NCBI GenBank assembly: GCA_034401135.1
Contig: JAWZSP010000004.1
Coordinates: 3,534,001-3,598,000 of the forward strand
From: Volutella citrinella
Taxonomy: Eukaryota; Ascomycota; Sordariomycetes; Hypocreales; Nectriaceae
DNA: 64,000 nt
Direction: 5' to 3'
Made by a program: the position numbers and the translations under genes. Positions 36,401 to 49,245 of the stretch are shown piece by piece (position 1 is the stretch's first letter; the number at the start of each line of letters is the position of its first letter). Below the pieces are notes generated by a model, which worked only from the letters and a program-made list of their open reading frames with translations, searched no databases and was not told the DNA's origin.

Positions 36401-38062
36401 CGCTAATCACAGTGGACACGCGATGGGGGCTGCATCAGATGCTCGATCCTATCGAAGACACGCACAGGGCAGAGGGGTCCGCCGAACAGGCAGTATCCCG
36501 GGCTCCTGGTGCGGTGGGCTCGTGGGTTGGTGGTGGTGGTTGGCTACGTCCCAGCGATGCCAGTGGGCTACCAATGGTGGTGGATGCAACCCAAGATCCC
36601 TGGCCAGGTGCGCGCTGGCTGGCTCGATCGCCTGCAGGTGCGCTATGCCCTTCACTGGAAACTTCTGCGGACTGGGTGGGAACTGGGAAGAAGGGGGAGG
36701 GGGGCTCCCTGCCGAACCTACCGAGCAACTGTTGAATGCTGGAGTGCGAGGCATTGCAGAGCCGAGTACGCGAAGTACCTTAGAGTCTTGGGTGGCGCGC
36801 TGGCTGATGATGGTTGACAAATCCATTTCGAGTGTAGTCTCGTAGTCTCACGGAGAGAGGGAAACCCTTTCATCGTCAACTGACCTGTGGCCCAATGTCA
36901 ATCTCACCAACGGCATGGTCCCCCGGCCGGTCTTTCCGTCCATTGTTTCTCGTGGCTTTGCATCTGCGTCTGCGTAGGGCCTGCCTGTAGAGTGCTAGTA
37001 CTAAGGTATGTGCTAACTCGTGGTACCTGAAGCATACATGTCTCCGAGTCCCTAAGATCTGACGGACAAATGTCATCCATGCAGGCCTTTTCTAGTCACC
37101 TGAGCCTGTCCACTCTGTCGCCTCCTCTTCACTCTCCACTGCCAGTCGTATCCTTCATCGTCATCCCTCGTTCCCAGACCTCTGTCGTCAACGGATGGCC
37201 GCCCCGCTGCCGCCTCTGCCCTCCTTCGTTGCTTTTCTCCCCGCAAGACTAGTAGTTACAGGCCCTGCTGCTAGTGTCCCCCAGGACCCCAGCTTCCCAC
37301 AATCGCCTGTGCGCAAGGCTTCGGTGCTCTTTGTGAACGCGCGCCACCAGCCCCTCTCACTGCTGTGGGAGAGATTAGTTACTCAGCCCGACATCAACAT
37401 CGACCATTGCGCATTGTTTGTGTGAGATCCGAGGACACAGCGAGATAACGAGCCCGTCGTCGCTAGTCTTGACAGGCACTGTACTTGTGGCTTATGCTTC
37501 ACACCCACCGAGAGCCCTTCCCACCTAGTCCGTCGTTGACCATGCACCAGAGCCTCCATCAATTGTGCCCCATTCCATAATCAGACAGAGAGGTTCGCTA
37601 TCCACCACCGCACGTTTTCGCCCTGACCACCAGCCCCGCACCGGTGGTACCTTATCATTCTGGGCCTAGCACCACCCTGGTCAACCAGTGAACCCCCGGC
37701 CCTCCCCCTACCCAGAAGACTCCAAAAGGCTGGCTCTTCCCCCTCCACCTCCCAGTCCGCTTCGGCTCAACCTTTACAAACCGCCGCCAACCGAATCCCA
37801 CCTCATCGCAGGCCAAGCATCTCCAATCCGTCCCAACGCCGCTGAGCTGGCCTGCCGAACACGCTTGGACCGCATACGGCCATCTTGAAGACAATCAAGT
37901 ACGATTCTGACGGCTCCGCTGTCTGACGCGCTGTGGCGCCTCACGCAGTCGCTGCTGCCCGCGATTCAGCGAGTCCGGCACGGACTGACTGCCGCCCACT
38001 CACATCACGACCTCGATCCCCAGACTTTTTTTTTTATTCTTAATTTCTAGAAGAACGTCACT
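33448..38062. other. Intergenic region (4.6 kb)
   Basis: No gene was recognised. Frames up to 215 codons at 34323-35175 and 36228-36845 overlap on both strands, are Arg/Gly/Pro-rich and lack motifs. A GC-rich patch (GGCCCGGGGCCGGGACCGGG) lies near 35414. The last kilobase, C-rich on plus, is probably the promoter and leader of the Zn2Cys6 gene. Confidence 0.55.
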
Positions 38063-41000
38063 ATGGCCGTCTACGGTCCTCCATCGGTAACGCCTGGGGA
38101 ATCGAGTCCAACCGCGTCCACCTCGACTCATGGCAACCCGCTGGCGCAGACGCAACAGAGCCAGCAGGCACAGGCGGGCGCAAATCAGCTGGCAGCGCAA
38201 CACAAACGAGTCTACCAGGCGTGTATACCATGCCGTCGCCGTAAAGTCCGTTGTGACTTGGGCAGCGTCGACAACCCACACGAACCCCCTTGTGTCCGTT
38301 GTCGTCGCGAGAGCAAGGAATGCTTCTTCAGCGCAACACGGCGCAAGCGTAAGACTGATGATGATGGGAGCGACGCGGATGACTATATCGTCCGCAATGG
38401 TCGGAAGAGGGTTCAAGCGAGCCGAAGCCCACCGGTTTATGAGCGTCGAAGTTACAGCAACGCCCCGCTGACGCCTGGAGGATCTCACGGTCGCAGTCAG
38501 CCTTTGCGTCGTCCGGACGGTTCGAGACAGAGAAGAGACAGCGACCTTCACGAGGGCGACGGGAACGCGCGGCTTGAAAACATCGAGGCGCAGACAGTTA
38601 TGCGCCAACATGTGTATGGACCACATGATGCGCTCGACTTGCTTTACAAAGCAGCAACGGACAGGTGCGTTTTCCAATGATCATCTACATGCATGCTTCC
38701 CGCCCCTTGCCAGCCCTGGCCCTGTCATACATATCATGTGCTTTCGCTTGCTGTCGGTTACTGACGCTTTAACAGCCCTGCACCTCATGAAGACCCCAAG
38801 GATCTGACTGAAATCTCCAACCCGCCTCCGCCTTCAAATCTCACACATGATGGAATGCCCAGGACAATCTACAAATCTCGATATCGCCATTTTAAAATGG
38901 AGCAGCCGATTGACCCCGAACTGTCGCAGGCTGAGCTCAATGCCCAGCCTGGATACGATGCGGCTGTCCGGGCTTGGCAGCGGTTTCGCTTCGTCCGCGC
39001 CGGTTGGTTTACGGCCCAAGAAGCCATCGAGTACATTGACTAGTAAGTGGCAACACGAGATGAGCAGCCATACATTCACCAGTAGTGCTAATTTGGTGCA
39101 GCTATTACAAGTACCTCTCCCCGTTGACACCCATTTCGCCGCCTACCTTCAGTCACCCTTCATCTCACGTTACTTTGCTCTACGAAGAGCCGATTCTGAC
39201 AGTAACGTTACTCACGATTGCCTCGCGATACCGTCGTATGCCGGGTACTGGGGGTCACTGTCGCTCACATGCCATCCATGAGCAGTTGTGGACATATCTT
39301 CGGGCCATGATTGAGCGATGCCTCTGGGGACAAGAGGCATTCGGCGGAGGCTTCTGTGTCCCGCCCACGTCCATGTACGACGAGAGCCAGACAAGCAGCA
39401 CGGCACCCTGGCGTGGCCTGAGGAAGGGTAGTTTGCGCACACTGGGAACAATTGAGTCCCTCATGATCTTGACAGAGTGGCATCCTCGTGCCCTTCACTT
39501 CCCCCCCTCAGAGGCAACAGATGAGCTGGTGTTGCCTCTGGATAGCGCCCTGCCCCCGCTTTGCCCAGCCGACGAGGATCCGTCTAGACATTTGGGCCAT
39601 GGGTTTGGGGGAAAGAGGATCGAAAGCTGGCTCGAACCTGCATGGAGAAGTGACCGGATGTGCTGGATGCTACTCAGCACGGCTAATGGACTCGCCTACG
39701 AACTGGGCGTGTTTGACGACATTGACGAAATGCTCAAGGATGACGCCATTACAAGACCCGAGTACCAGGAGGAGTCGTACCGACAGCGCGCTTTCCGAAT
39801 CAAGCGACTTCTGTTGATCTACACCACCCAGCTGGCCGGCCGTCTGGGTTGGACGAATATGGCGCCTGATCAACTTCGTAAAAGCGACCCGGCAATCTCG
39901 CGGAAGCGGCCTACGTCGCACGAAGGTACCACGCCCGGAACCAACCCGTCATCTCTGTCTAACGCGTTCAACTACGTCCCGGACTTAGAGCTGGACGATC
40001 AGATTATACATTGCTGGGCAGGCATCAGTAACGCAATGCACACGGGCAACGAGAAGCTCTTCCGCAGCCGGAAACACACAACCCAAATCATTCAGAGCGG
40101 CAAGTACTTAGACCTTTTGCGAGAATTCAAGCCCATGCTGCGGGACTGGTACAGGGAGTTTGAACTGTTCCGGCTACCCCAGTTCATCCGTCACATCCTT
40201 ACTATTGAGTATCAGTATGTCCGAATCTACATCAACTCCCTGTCTCTCCAGGCAGTCGTCGAGCGCTGCACCAACAATGCCGGAAGCTCCGCCAACTCTG
40301 CACAGCAAGGCGCTATTCCTACAAGCGCACCTGCCCAGCTGTCTCCGCAGACAATGATCAGCTTTGGCAAGTTGCCGCTTGGCCAGCTCGGTGGGTTTAC
40401 CGCCCATGACCAGGAATACATCCGCGAGGTCGTCGAGGGTAGCCGAAACTTGCTTCGCACCGTGGTCGAAGGACTCCTGCCGGGAGACTATCTCAAGCAT
40501 GCTCCCGTTAGGACGTACTTCCGCATCATCAGCGGCGCCATGTTCCTACTCAAGACATTTGCGCTTGGTGCGCCCCGATCAGATGTCAAGATGAGCATCG
40601 AACTCATGGATGCAACCGTGGAAGCGCTTCGAAACTGTGTGGTGGACGACGTGCATCTCGGAATTCGGTTTGCAGATCTTCTCGAGTCACTCACAAGTCG
40701 GTTGCGCAACCGATTTATCCAAGCCCCGACGATGCAACAGGCTTCGGGTAAGGCCCAAAGCCCGCTGCCAGAGGCTCCAAATGGCGTGAATGGTTCTGGC
40801 ATGATCAACGGAGAGGGCAATTGGGTCGGAGGCCATGCTCAAAAGCTCCGCGACAGCCTCAATGAAGGAAACCGTAAGTTCTAATAGTGGCAGTTTCACT
40901 TGTTTCCCTGCTGACCAACTCAATTTCCAGTCCGATCAGGCTCGCCAGCAAACGATCCCAACAACATATCTGCCACGCCATTCGATCTCTCGACCAGCAA

Positions 41001-41301
41001 CTTCCCTTATCCCGGCAACGCGTCACTTGGCCCGTCCACTCCCAATGTGGTCGAAAACACAGTATCAAACATGGACGCGAGTTTGTTTGAGGACTGGAAC
41101 AACCAGGGCAACGAGATGTGGTACCTGCCCCCAGGGCCGGCCTTCTTCCAGAATATGGAAAATAGTTCTGTCGCCATGACTGCCGAGGGTGTCAATGTCG
41201 GCGGCCTCGATCTGCTGGAGTATATGGCTATGGACCCCTCTCATTTCTCAGGCCTTGACAACCCGGCCGCAGGTCCCTCCATACCCTCGTCAAATGCCTA
41301 G
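38063..41301 (+). CDS. Zn2Cys6 fungal transcription factor
   Basis: The gene has four exons: 38063-38664, 38776-39042, 39102-40873 and 40931-41301, encoding 1003 residues. A Gln/Ala/Ser-rich N-terminus precedes the binuclear zinc cluster at residues 54-87, with spacing C-X2-C-X6-C-X12-C-X2-C-X6-C. The 12-residue loop ([12 protein letters not shown]) is longer than the common 5-9. A basic stretch (RRKRK) follows directly and probably adds nuclear localisation and DNA contacts. A long fungal-specific middle homology region follows, with [37 protein letters not shown] and LWxxxF-like helices. The C-terminus is acidic, aromatic and disordered ([15 protein letters not shown]), a plausible activation domain. 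Aro80-type regulators of aromatic amino-acid catabolism have a similar cluster, but I hold that comparison loosely. No cluster of pathway genes adjoins it. Confidence 0.92.
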
Positions 41302-42829
41302 TGGACAGGAAGACTAGACGAAGCCGCATACAACAGCACGGCGAACAAATGGACACTCTGAGTGTATTTTGAGACTCCATGGTCCGTAATCGGGTCGCAT
41401 TAGTATGCCAATCTGTTTCTTTCTATTTCCTTACCCAGATGCATATTGTGGCGCATAGCGTGGTTGATTTGCATGGACGCCCCGTTGGTGTTACTTTTCT
41501 ATTTACCGATTCAGCTTGGGCAAGTCGATGTCATGCGTGGGATTTTCTTTCATGGCGATAATCCCCGGCATATGTCTGACATGGCGCTACGATCATATGC
41601 AAGGAAAAGTTGTGTGGGTGCCCTAGTCGGGCTATTTGCGTACACCATTTTGTGTCGCAGATTGTATGTGTTTCCCTTTGAGAACGAAAATGAAGCTACA
41701 TAGAGCCAAAATGGAAAGAGAAGAGGAGATGCCGCGGAAGCTTGCATTGGCGGCGCTGCATTCTGTTATAGTCAGTGGACGAAAGGGTGGAAACAAAACG
41801 TTATGCTTGCCCGCAACACACAAGATGCTCTCCAGTGACCGACCGACCGACCTGGCCAGCACCATCACGGTGACTTTTGAAATTCGCACTGAAGCTTGAC
41901 ATTTGAGGCTCATACGGAAAACAACCACAGTTATGCGCAAGAAATCGTCCTGGGGGTGAGCTCTTCCGTCCCGCCAACTCTTTTATTCGCTTTGTTTAGC
42001 ACCAAGAGCTGATTATCTGCCGCAGCATCTCGTGCCCTCTCCTCGCCCCCGTTACTTTTGGAACTTTCTTCTTCTCCAGCACGCACATCCGCCCACACAC
42101 GCAACAAGGACTGACACCGGAGCGTACACGTAGATAGCCAAACATTGCATGCGTATCCAAACACCCGACCTCCAGACCCGCATTTAGCGAAAGCAAAACA
42201 ACTCGAGGTTCGAGAAAGTTGACAAAGCCCGCCCTGTCTCTATCCATCCCCGAAGCGCATTCAAGGGGCCAGGACAATCGAAAGTGCGGGGGTGAAAAGG
42301 TAGCAAACTGCAAGCCCGCGGAGCTCCGTCGCAATGGGATGTGTTCAAAGCATGGAACAAGGAAGAAGAAAGGAGGAGACACATAATAAAAACTAATGAC
42401 TAGGGCCAGGCTCCCACGTCGAGTAGACGTCGTTGGCAAGGGTTTGTAAACATGCTGCGACGCCGTAACTTATCGGTCGTCTTTCAGCAAAACGGGAGCA
42501 GACAGAAGGGATGTTCAGTAGAGGACAAAAGATGGAAGCCGTAGAGGTAGTTGAGGCCGATGATGTTGAGTAGTTGGGTAGAAGATGTTTTTGCAAGGTG
42601 GTGGTGGTGGTGGTGGTGGTATCATCCGTACATTATTGACGAGGTAAGGAAATTGAAGTACGCGAGGCCGGTTGGCGATGCGGCCGTGTTTGAATCGAAT
42701 CACCTATAGAGCAGCAACTAGGAGTTGGCTCAAGGAATTCGAGGTGGTATAGAAGTACAACAGCCGACGAGCATGACAAACACATAGGCGACATGTCATG
42801 GAAGCGAGTTGGGGGTAAAGCCGAGGCCA
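41302..42829. other. Convergent 3' flanks (1.5 kb)
   Basis: This region lies between two genes that face each other (Zn2Cys6 on plus, ADF-H-like on minus) and holds both 3' ends. It is AT-richer than the coding regions around it. It carries a (GGT)8 microsatellite. No gene was recognised. Confidence 0.6.
42597..42620 (+). repeat. (GGT)8 microsatellite
   Basis: Eight perfect GGT units lie 210 bp beyond the stop of the minus-strand ADF-H-like gene, where they would be transcribed as (ACC)8 in its 3' UTR. Confidence 0.95.
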
Positions 42830-45800
42830 TCACTGGCCAAAGGAGGCATGCCGGGAATGAGCGTCTTGCAGGACTGCAAATTTGTTAGCTTTTACAACAA
42901 CAGTTTTCAAAATCAGGAGATGCCAACGGGGAGAGGACTCGTACCATTCAGGACACTCTTCTGTCCAGCTCGGTCCTCACAGGCGACCTGGATACCACTG
43001 CCGTCGATCAAGTCGAGGACGACACTGTTGGGCAACTCCTGGACCTCAACATCAGGGATGTACGGCTTGCGGAAGTCGCTCATGTGGTAACGCTTGGTGC
43101 CCTGGGCGGCACGTGAGCTCTGCGCTGGCAGGGCGCTGAGGATCAGGAAACCCTGGATGTCGAGGCGGAGGTTTCGGCGCTTCCACAGCAGGTTGTCGGG
43201 GAACTGTACATTGACGTCGCCCATGTATGACACGATGGCGGGCGAGCCCGAGCCGCCAGTCGTCGCCGGTCGGATAGGCTCCGTCTCCTCGGCCACGGTG
43301 GGCGAGATGCCCGGGGGAGTCGAGACCTTGTTACGGGAGCTCGACAGCGTCGACAGGCGGCGCATGAAACGACCGGCACGCGACGTCTTCTTGTCGCTGT
43401 TGGACTTGGTGTCATCGCCAGATGCCGAGCCCTCGGTCATTGCCGTTGGGGAGAGAACAATATCGCGGTCCCGGGTGAAGGAGGAGCGGCGGCTGCTGAT
43501 GGACAACCGGCGAACGAGGCCGCCACCCTGGCTAGAAGCTGATCTGGTAGGAGAGCGCGAGGCTGACCCCGGCTGTGGTGCGTTTTCAGAGTTGGACGTG
43601 ATCGACTTGCGGTGCTCCTTGATGAAGTCCTTAACCACACTCAAGGAGGACCTCCGAGCAGCCGAGTCCTTTTCATCCCGAGAATCCTTGGACAGGCGCC
43701 GGTCCTCGAGGGATTCCTTAGGCGGCTCCATCGTCATGGGGGTCCATGCCTTCTGATGGTCGACCAGCAGCGGCGACTGTTTCAACTCGAGATGGGTGAA
43801 TTCGGAAGGGTCCTGGGGTAGATCGAACGACCTGGTATGCTGAAGAGGGTCCCGGATGATCTTGGCGGTTACCGAGATGGACTCGGGGCGGCCACGGTTT
43901 GCAGGCGGCGAAGGCTGTCCCTCAATGGGGGGCTCGAACATGGAGAGTCGGCTGGCGACCGAAGCGGAACGGTCCCGGCGGCGTCGTCGCGACGTCTCCG
44001 GAGACTCATCTCGAGATCCAGACCTCGACGGCGGCGTGCGAGCGACTGGCCGTGTGAACGAGTTCGCCCTATCCGCGAGGGAGGGCGACCGAGAAGGTTC
44101 CCGCCCCTGGCGAACGGAGAAGAATGTCGACTGTGGGCGTTCCCGGCTCGCGGGGCGGCCCACCACCTCTGGTGCAACGGCAGCAGACAATTTCTCCAAG
44201 GCCTTGATACGCTGGGAAATGCTGGATCCCATGTTCGCCTTGGTGCTCAAGTTGGGGCCCGTCTGCTGTTGGGCGACCTTGTGGAGGTAGGCGGCGCCCG
44301 TGCTGACGGACCTCGCCGAGCTCTGGCTGACATCCCCGGGGGTGAGGAAAGCCCCGCGGACCGGGTTCGACACGGTTCGGACGACATGCTGCTTGGTTGG
44401 GATGGGGAAAACTGGGGTGACGGGGCTCTTGGCGACGAGCATGGGCTTGGCTTCCTGGACAGTCGCGCTCTGCAGCTCGTCCATAAGGGATTCGTCGTCG
44501 GAGAGGTGGAAGCCAGCTTGAGAGTCAGGTCGGCTATCGTCGATTGTCAAGTCGGTTCGTATGGGGTCAGGGAAGTTCTTGCGTTTTGGGACCTTGGTTG
44601 TCTCGGGCGAGGGAGGATTGTCTTCCTTGCTCAAGGCATCCGGTTCGGTCTTGGTAATAATGACCGGGTTCTCCCTCCGTGTGGCCTCTCCATTGACACC
44701 ATCTGGGGGGGTAACCGTGGGGGCCGCGGTGGCCGGACGGAGATCCTGCGTGGAAAATTTGGACTTGAGGACGTCAGTCGAGGGCGATAGTGGCTCATCA
44801 TTTCCCCCCTTCCGCGATTTGGTGGTCTCTTCCCCCTCATTTGACCCCTGGTTGCCAAGAGCATGGTTTGTCTCAGGATCCCTTGCAACCGACGATGCTC
44901 CCGCCGGGGACAACGATGACTCTGGAATGGCAGTCTCGATTGTAACCTCTGGCGCGGTGCTCGTCTCGTGCTTCTTATCTTCATCCTCACCACCCTCCTT
45001 CTTCGTCGATTGAGCTTCGTCTTTTGCAAATGACGTGTCGGCAGTTCGCGCTTCAGAAGCGTCTAGCTCAGACTGGCCATCGTGCTGGCTCGGCGCATCC
45101 GAGGTTGGCGAAGGCACTGCTGTCAGTTGTGCATCCGACTTGCCGTCGGTAATTGTTGATGACTCTTCGGCATCGTTTTGTGCGTCGTCTGCTTGCAGGC
45201 TCTCCAAATGCTCCTCGTCGTCTGAGACGGCATCGCTCTTGGAATGCACGGTCTCACCCGTAGACTCGGAAACGGATGACGCCTTAGTAGACTGGTCGGC
45301 TTCGGAAGAATCCAACACCGGGCTATCGGGGTGGGAATCGGTTTGTGTATGATCAGAGGCCTGGTCTGTGTTGAAAGAGGAGTTAGGAGCGTCCAGGGCG
45401 ATGGCTGAGTCGACGGTGGAAATGGAAGGCTGGTTCTCCGAATCGGCATCAATGTCGGCATCAGCATCAATGTCGGAGGCCTTGACATCACCCTCGCCCT
45501 GATCTTCGGGCTCATCCTGGGCAGAGGGGTCGGCGGGTTTCTCAGAAAGCTTCTTCTTCTTCTTCTCGCGAAGCTTCATCGCCTTCATCAGGCGCAACTT
45601 TTCGGGCGACATGACTGGGCGCGACGGCGATGGTGGGGGGATGTAAAGCTCCTTAGTGGAGATACCCGAGCTGGTGGCAGGGCGGGCGTCGGACCGCTGG
45701 ACCTCTTCGGGAATGGTGAGTGTTGTGGTGGTGGTGGAGAAGGGGTTACCCGAAAGCTCGTCCACGGGTGAGGTGGCGCCGTCGTCGTCCTTGCCTCGAC

Positions 45801-46887
45801 CCTTCTTGGTGCCCTTTCCAAAGAGCTTAAATCCTGCAGGAATCTGCGACACAGGTCGAAAAGCTCCGGCAGTTCGAGGTCTGCCACCCACGTCGAGTGA
45901 TGGTCGCGGTGCGAGCTTCACTTTTGGTTTGTAGTAGCTCAAGTACGGGTTGTCAGCGCGGCTGGACTGCGATGACATGCGCCGTGGACCGTCGATTGCA
46001 TCGTCCGTAGCCCCCGATGCCTCGTCCGCGCCGACGAAGTTGGGGACCTCTGATGTTGAGGCAGCGGCGAATTTGGCCTGTTCGGGAGATGCAGCCAGTT
46101 CTGAGTTGAGCTTCACAGGCGACTCAAGTTCCTCGCCGGCCTTGGCCTGCCCCTCGAGGTCCTCGGGCGAGAGGGACTGGCGCTTCGTAGCGGGCTGTTG
46201 CAGCTGTTCTTCCTCCTCCTCTGCAATTTCGTTTAGGCGTCGGCGGCGCAATGAGCTCGAGGCAGACGAGTTGGATCCGGAGGCGGCGTGGAGAGAGCAG
46301 GCGGAGGAGAGTTTGGTGTCCTTGAGTTCGGCGGCAGTGGTGATCTCAAAGGTAGTATCATAGGGAGAGAATCTATCGCAGACAGCGTTGAAGTGAACTG
46401 CAACGCGAGCTATTTTACGGAATTAGCACTCGAGGATCAATGGGTGGGACCAAAACGTCTGGGCCGCCAACTCCCTTCCCCGGATGCGGCATTGAAAGTC
46501 TGAGGAGGCAGATGCAAGCCACGCACCTTGGATGAGACGGGAACAGTCTTCAGGGAGATACTTGATGACCACGTTCCTCCTCCGGTATCTCAAGAAGCCG
46601 TAGAGGGGACTCGTCTCTTCGTACTCGGCGACCTGGTTGCGAACTTCGACGACGCCGCCCGTACCGCGGCCAAGAAGTTCGACCTCATCTCGGCTGGCAT
46701 ACTTGAGCAGGAACCTGTGCAAGGCGAAGACAACGCGCCCCGGTCAGCTACAAGACTGCATATCGCACCATGCGATGCGTTGAGCAAAGGAAAGGGCTGA
46801 GGGGTTTCCATACCATCCGCCGGGCTCGGCGACTGCGGCCTCGTGGGCTTCCTGGACCTTGGGGTCGTCCAGGCCATTCAGCGACAT
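42830..46887 (-). CDS. Large protein with ADF-H-like N-terminus and disordered middle
   Basis: The gene has four exons, in transcript order 46887-46814, 46714-46527, 46409-42945 and 42873-42830, encoding 1256 residues. Residues 1-145 look like an actin-depolymerising-factor homology (cofilin-like) fold, with WFLLKYASRDEVELLGRG, VRNQVAEYEETSPLYGFLRY, RNVVIKYLPEDCSRLIQARV and FSPYDTTFEIT. About 1000 residues follow that are Ser/Glu/Asp/Pro-rich and disordered, with KKKKLSEK-type basic patches and RRLS phosphosite-like motifs. The last 110 residues fold again (LLWKRRNLRLDIQGFLIL, KRYHMSDFRKPYIPDVEVQELPN) and resemble a PH-like sandwich. The layout suggests a cortical or cytoskeletal scaffold. 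Relatives are sometimes labelled as cell-surface glycoproteins because of their Ser/Thr content, but no signal peptide is visible. Introns are short (71, 117 and 99 nt). The last exon encodes VLQDAHSRHASFGQ. Confidence 0.82.
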
Positions 46888-47410
46888 GGCGCCAGGGACA
46901 CACTCCCTCCAGGGGGCGGAGAGGGCGCGCGCGCAATGAGGTTCTGCGGTGCTGGCAGATCAGAGCGGTAGGAGCAAAAGGGCTCGGCGAGCTCAGCAGC
47001 AGCAGCGGCAGCGGCGATGGCGGCAGCAACTCGTGAAGTGTGCCTGCGAAGGGGAACGCCGTTGAAATCCACGAGGTGGTTTGGCTAGAAGGGACGGAAG
47101 CGAGCGATGAAGGTGAGTGGTGGCAGTGGGTTCTGGGCAGTGGGTCAATGGGCGGCACCACCAGATTGATTTCAGGGGCAACGGCGAGGGCATGGATCGA
47201 CGCCGCAGCGACATGGGCCGGATCGCAGGCACCGGATTGGTGACTAGATTGACAAACGGCCACTGAAACTCGCTGGAGGGCCTCTTCTAGGGTCGCAATA
47301 ATTATTGTTCAAAGCCGGCCGGGCTGTGGTTGCAGGAAGCGAGAGTTGCAAGCAGAGCAGTTGAGACGAGGGATGGTTGGCGGGAGAGACACCCGACTGA
47401 CACCAGTGCC

Positions 47411-47422
47411 TGGTACGTACCA
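47411..47422. repeat. Perfect 12-bp palindrome TGGTACGTACCA
   Basis: It is self-complementary around ACGT and is followed at once by CTACCTAAGGTGC. It lies about 520 bp upstream of the ADF-H-like start. It is another member of the GTAC/TACGTA palindrome set. Confidence 0.8.
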
Positions 47423-49217
47423 CTACCTAAGGTGCTGTAAGGCAAGGAACATGGCAGTTGCAGCTGGGCTGGCACAATTAGGACTGCAGCAGATGCAAAT
47501 TCCCCAGCACTGAGACGCCTGCCCGAGGCACCTTGCCGACTTGTCCGTAGCGCTCAAAAGGCTAGCATCCAGCTCAATCACAGCAGATGGCGAGAAGGGC
47601 AGGATGGCGTGGGCCAGAACGGAGCCTAGAGTGTTCTGGTGGCCGAGACACCACCCGCAGATTAGTGCCTGAGGGGGGCGACGCACAATCTACCGAGAAT
47701 AGCACAGCGGACCGATCATTGGTGCCCTGGAACAGAACTGGGGACGCTTCCGGGTTGTCCTCCACCGGCGGCTGGCTGCTCCGAGTGTCGTGATGGATAG
47801 CTGCATGGCGGATCCCCAGCGATGATGCGTTGGAGGCAAAATAAAAATAAAGTAAATAGCATAGTCGTCACGCTCGCATGCCTCGAAACGTCCAGCGGGA
47901 ACTAATTAGCGATGCGGGAAAGAAAAGGAAAAAAAGAGGACGGGCAAAGGAAACATTCCGAGCGTCCACGACCTACAGTGGACCTGTCGGATTGGTGGCT
48001 TGCAGATGAAGCCGCCGCACCAGATGCCCTCGGCTGCGTCGACCGTAGGCAAGCGGCTCTGAATGAATCCCCAGCAGGAGCAATGACTACTAGTATGAAA
48101 TTACATGTACGTGCTGCTTGCGCTTCCATGAGAACCTACAACCGAGCCTGCAAGATGGCCCAGGTTCCGCGCTCCTCGGCCACAATTTGGCGCGTGCTCT
48201 GCAGTCGCCGTCTCGTCCCGCAGGTCCTCCCCGCCTGCTGCAGTAGGCTCGAGAGCCAACCCAAAAGGATCTGGACAAGACAGAAATCGGGGCCCCTCTC
48301 CGTTGTAGGCAAAGCCAGGCTTGTGGGCAGGGGCATTCTGGCTCCAACTCCGAGGGATTCAGGCCAGGGATATTAGGGGGAGGGTATCCCAGAAGAGAAG
48401 GCCGAGTTGCAACGGCCACTAATTGGTAGCTTGGGCGCCCAGTAAATTGAGGTATAAGTTGTAAATAAATACCTTGGGTACAACAACAAACCCCTAATCG
48501 ACAGGTCCATGCTCGGCCAGGACTGCAGTTGCGATGACGAGAAGAAGGAATTGCTACATTTGGCATTCGCTGCTTGGCTCGTTGGCGCCGCATCTGATAC
48601 ACATATCCCAGACCGATCATCATTAACTTTTTTGCCGTCGAAACGCTGGCTCCTGCTGCATGTCACACACCACCCGGCCGAGGGAGGGAGTCGGGTCCCT
48701 TTGCGGAGAGGCAAGGGCCCGTATCCTTCCCCGCCCGTTGATGCGCCGCCAGGGCCCTGTCACCAACCAACCAGCCCAGGGGCCGAAAAAGAAACAACCA
48801 GCGAAAAACACATGACGATGGCGAGGGCCAGCGAGGCATTGGATGTTTGTGTTTCCTGCTTCTCCCGCACCCCGCCGCCCTTCTCGCCAACAGTCGATAT
48901 GGCGTGCTGGGATATCACTAATTCCTAGGACTAGTCGTTTAGATGCTCCGAGTAGAGTTTCCCAAGTCGCTGTGGAGAGGCTGCCCCCCAGCTCGGTCCC
49001 TGACCCCCATGATTTCCCAAATGAGCCAAGCCACCGACACAGAGTTGGCTGCAAGCGCCACGGTTTGGGCGCTAGGCGTTGCAATTCCCAGGCTTAGCGG
49101 GGGTCTGGAGGCTGCTTTTGAACCCTCCCAGGGTCCTGGGGCTGCAGAGGCACCGCCAACATGCCAGTAATGGCCCAAAATCGAACACGCTCCGTTCCCA
49201 TCTCCAACGCGATGGAA

Positions 49218-49245
49218 CCCCCCCTTCAAGCATCCGGGGGGGGGG
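49218..49245. repeat. C7 / G10 inverted pair
   Basis: Seven C, an 11-nt spacer (TTCAAGCATCC) and ten G can form a short GC stem or slipped structures. Such a G run is prone to length variation and sequencing error. Confidence 0.7.

Noticed and set aside
36228..36845. 205-codon plus-strand frame
   Set aside because: Three alternative frames are equally open here and none has conserved features.
43837..44790. 317-codon plus-strand frame inside the ADF-H-like gene
   Set aside because: It is antisense to the disordered coding exon; its Gly/Arg-rich translation reflects the complement of Ser/Pro codons.
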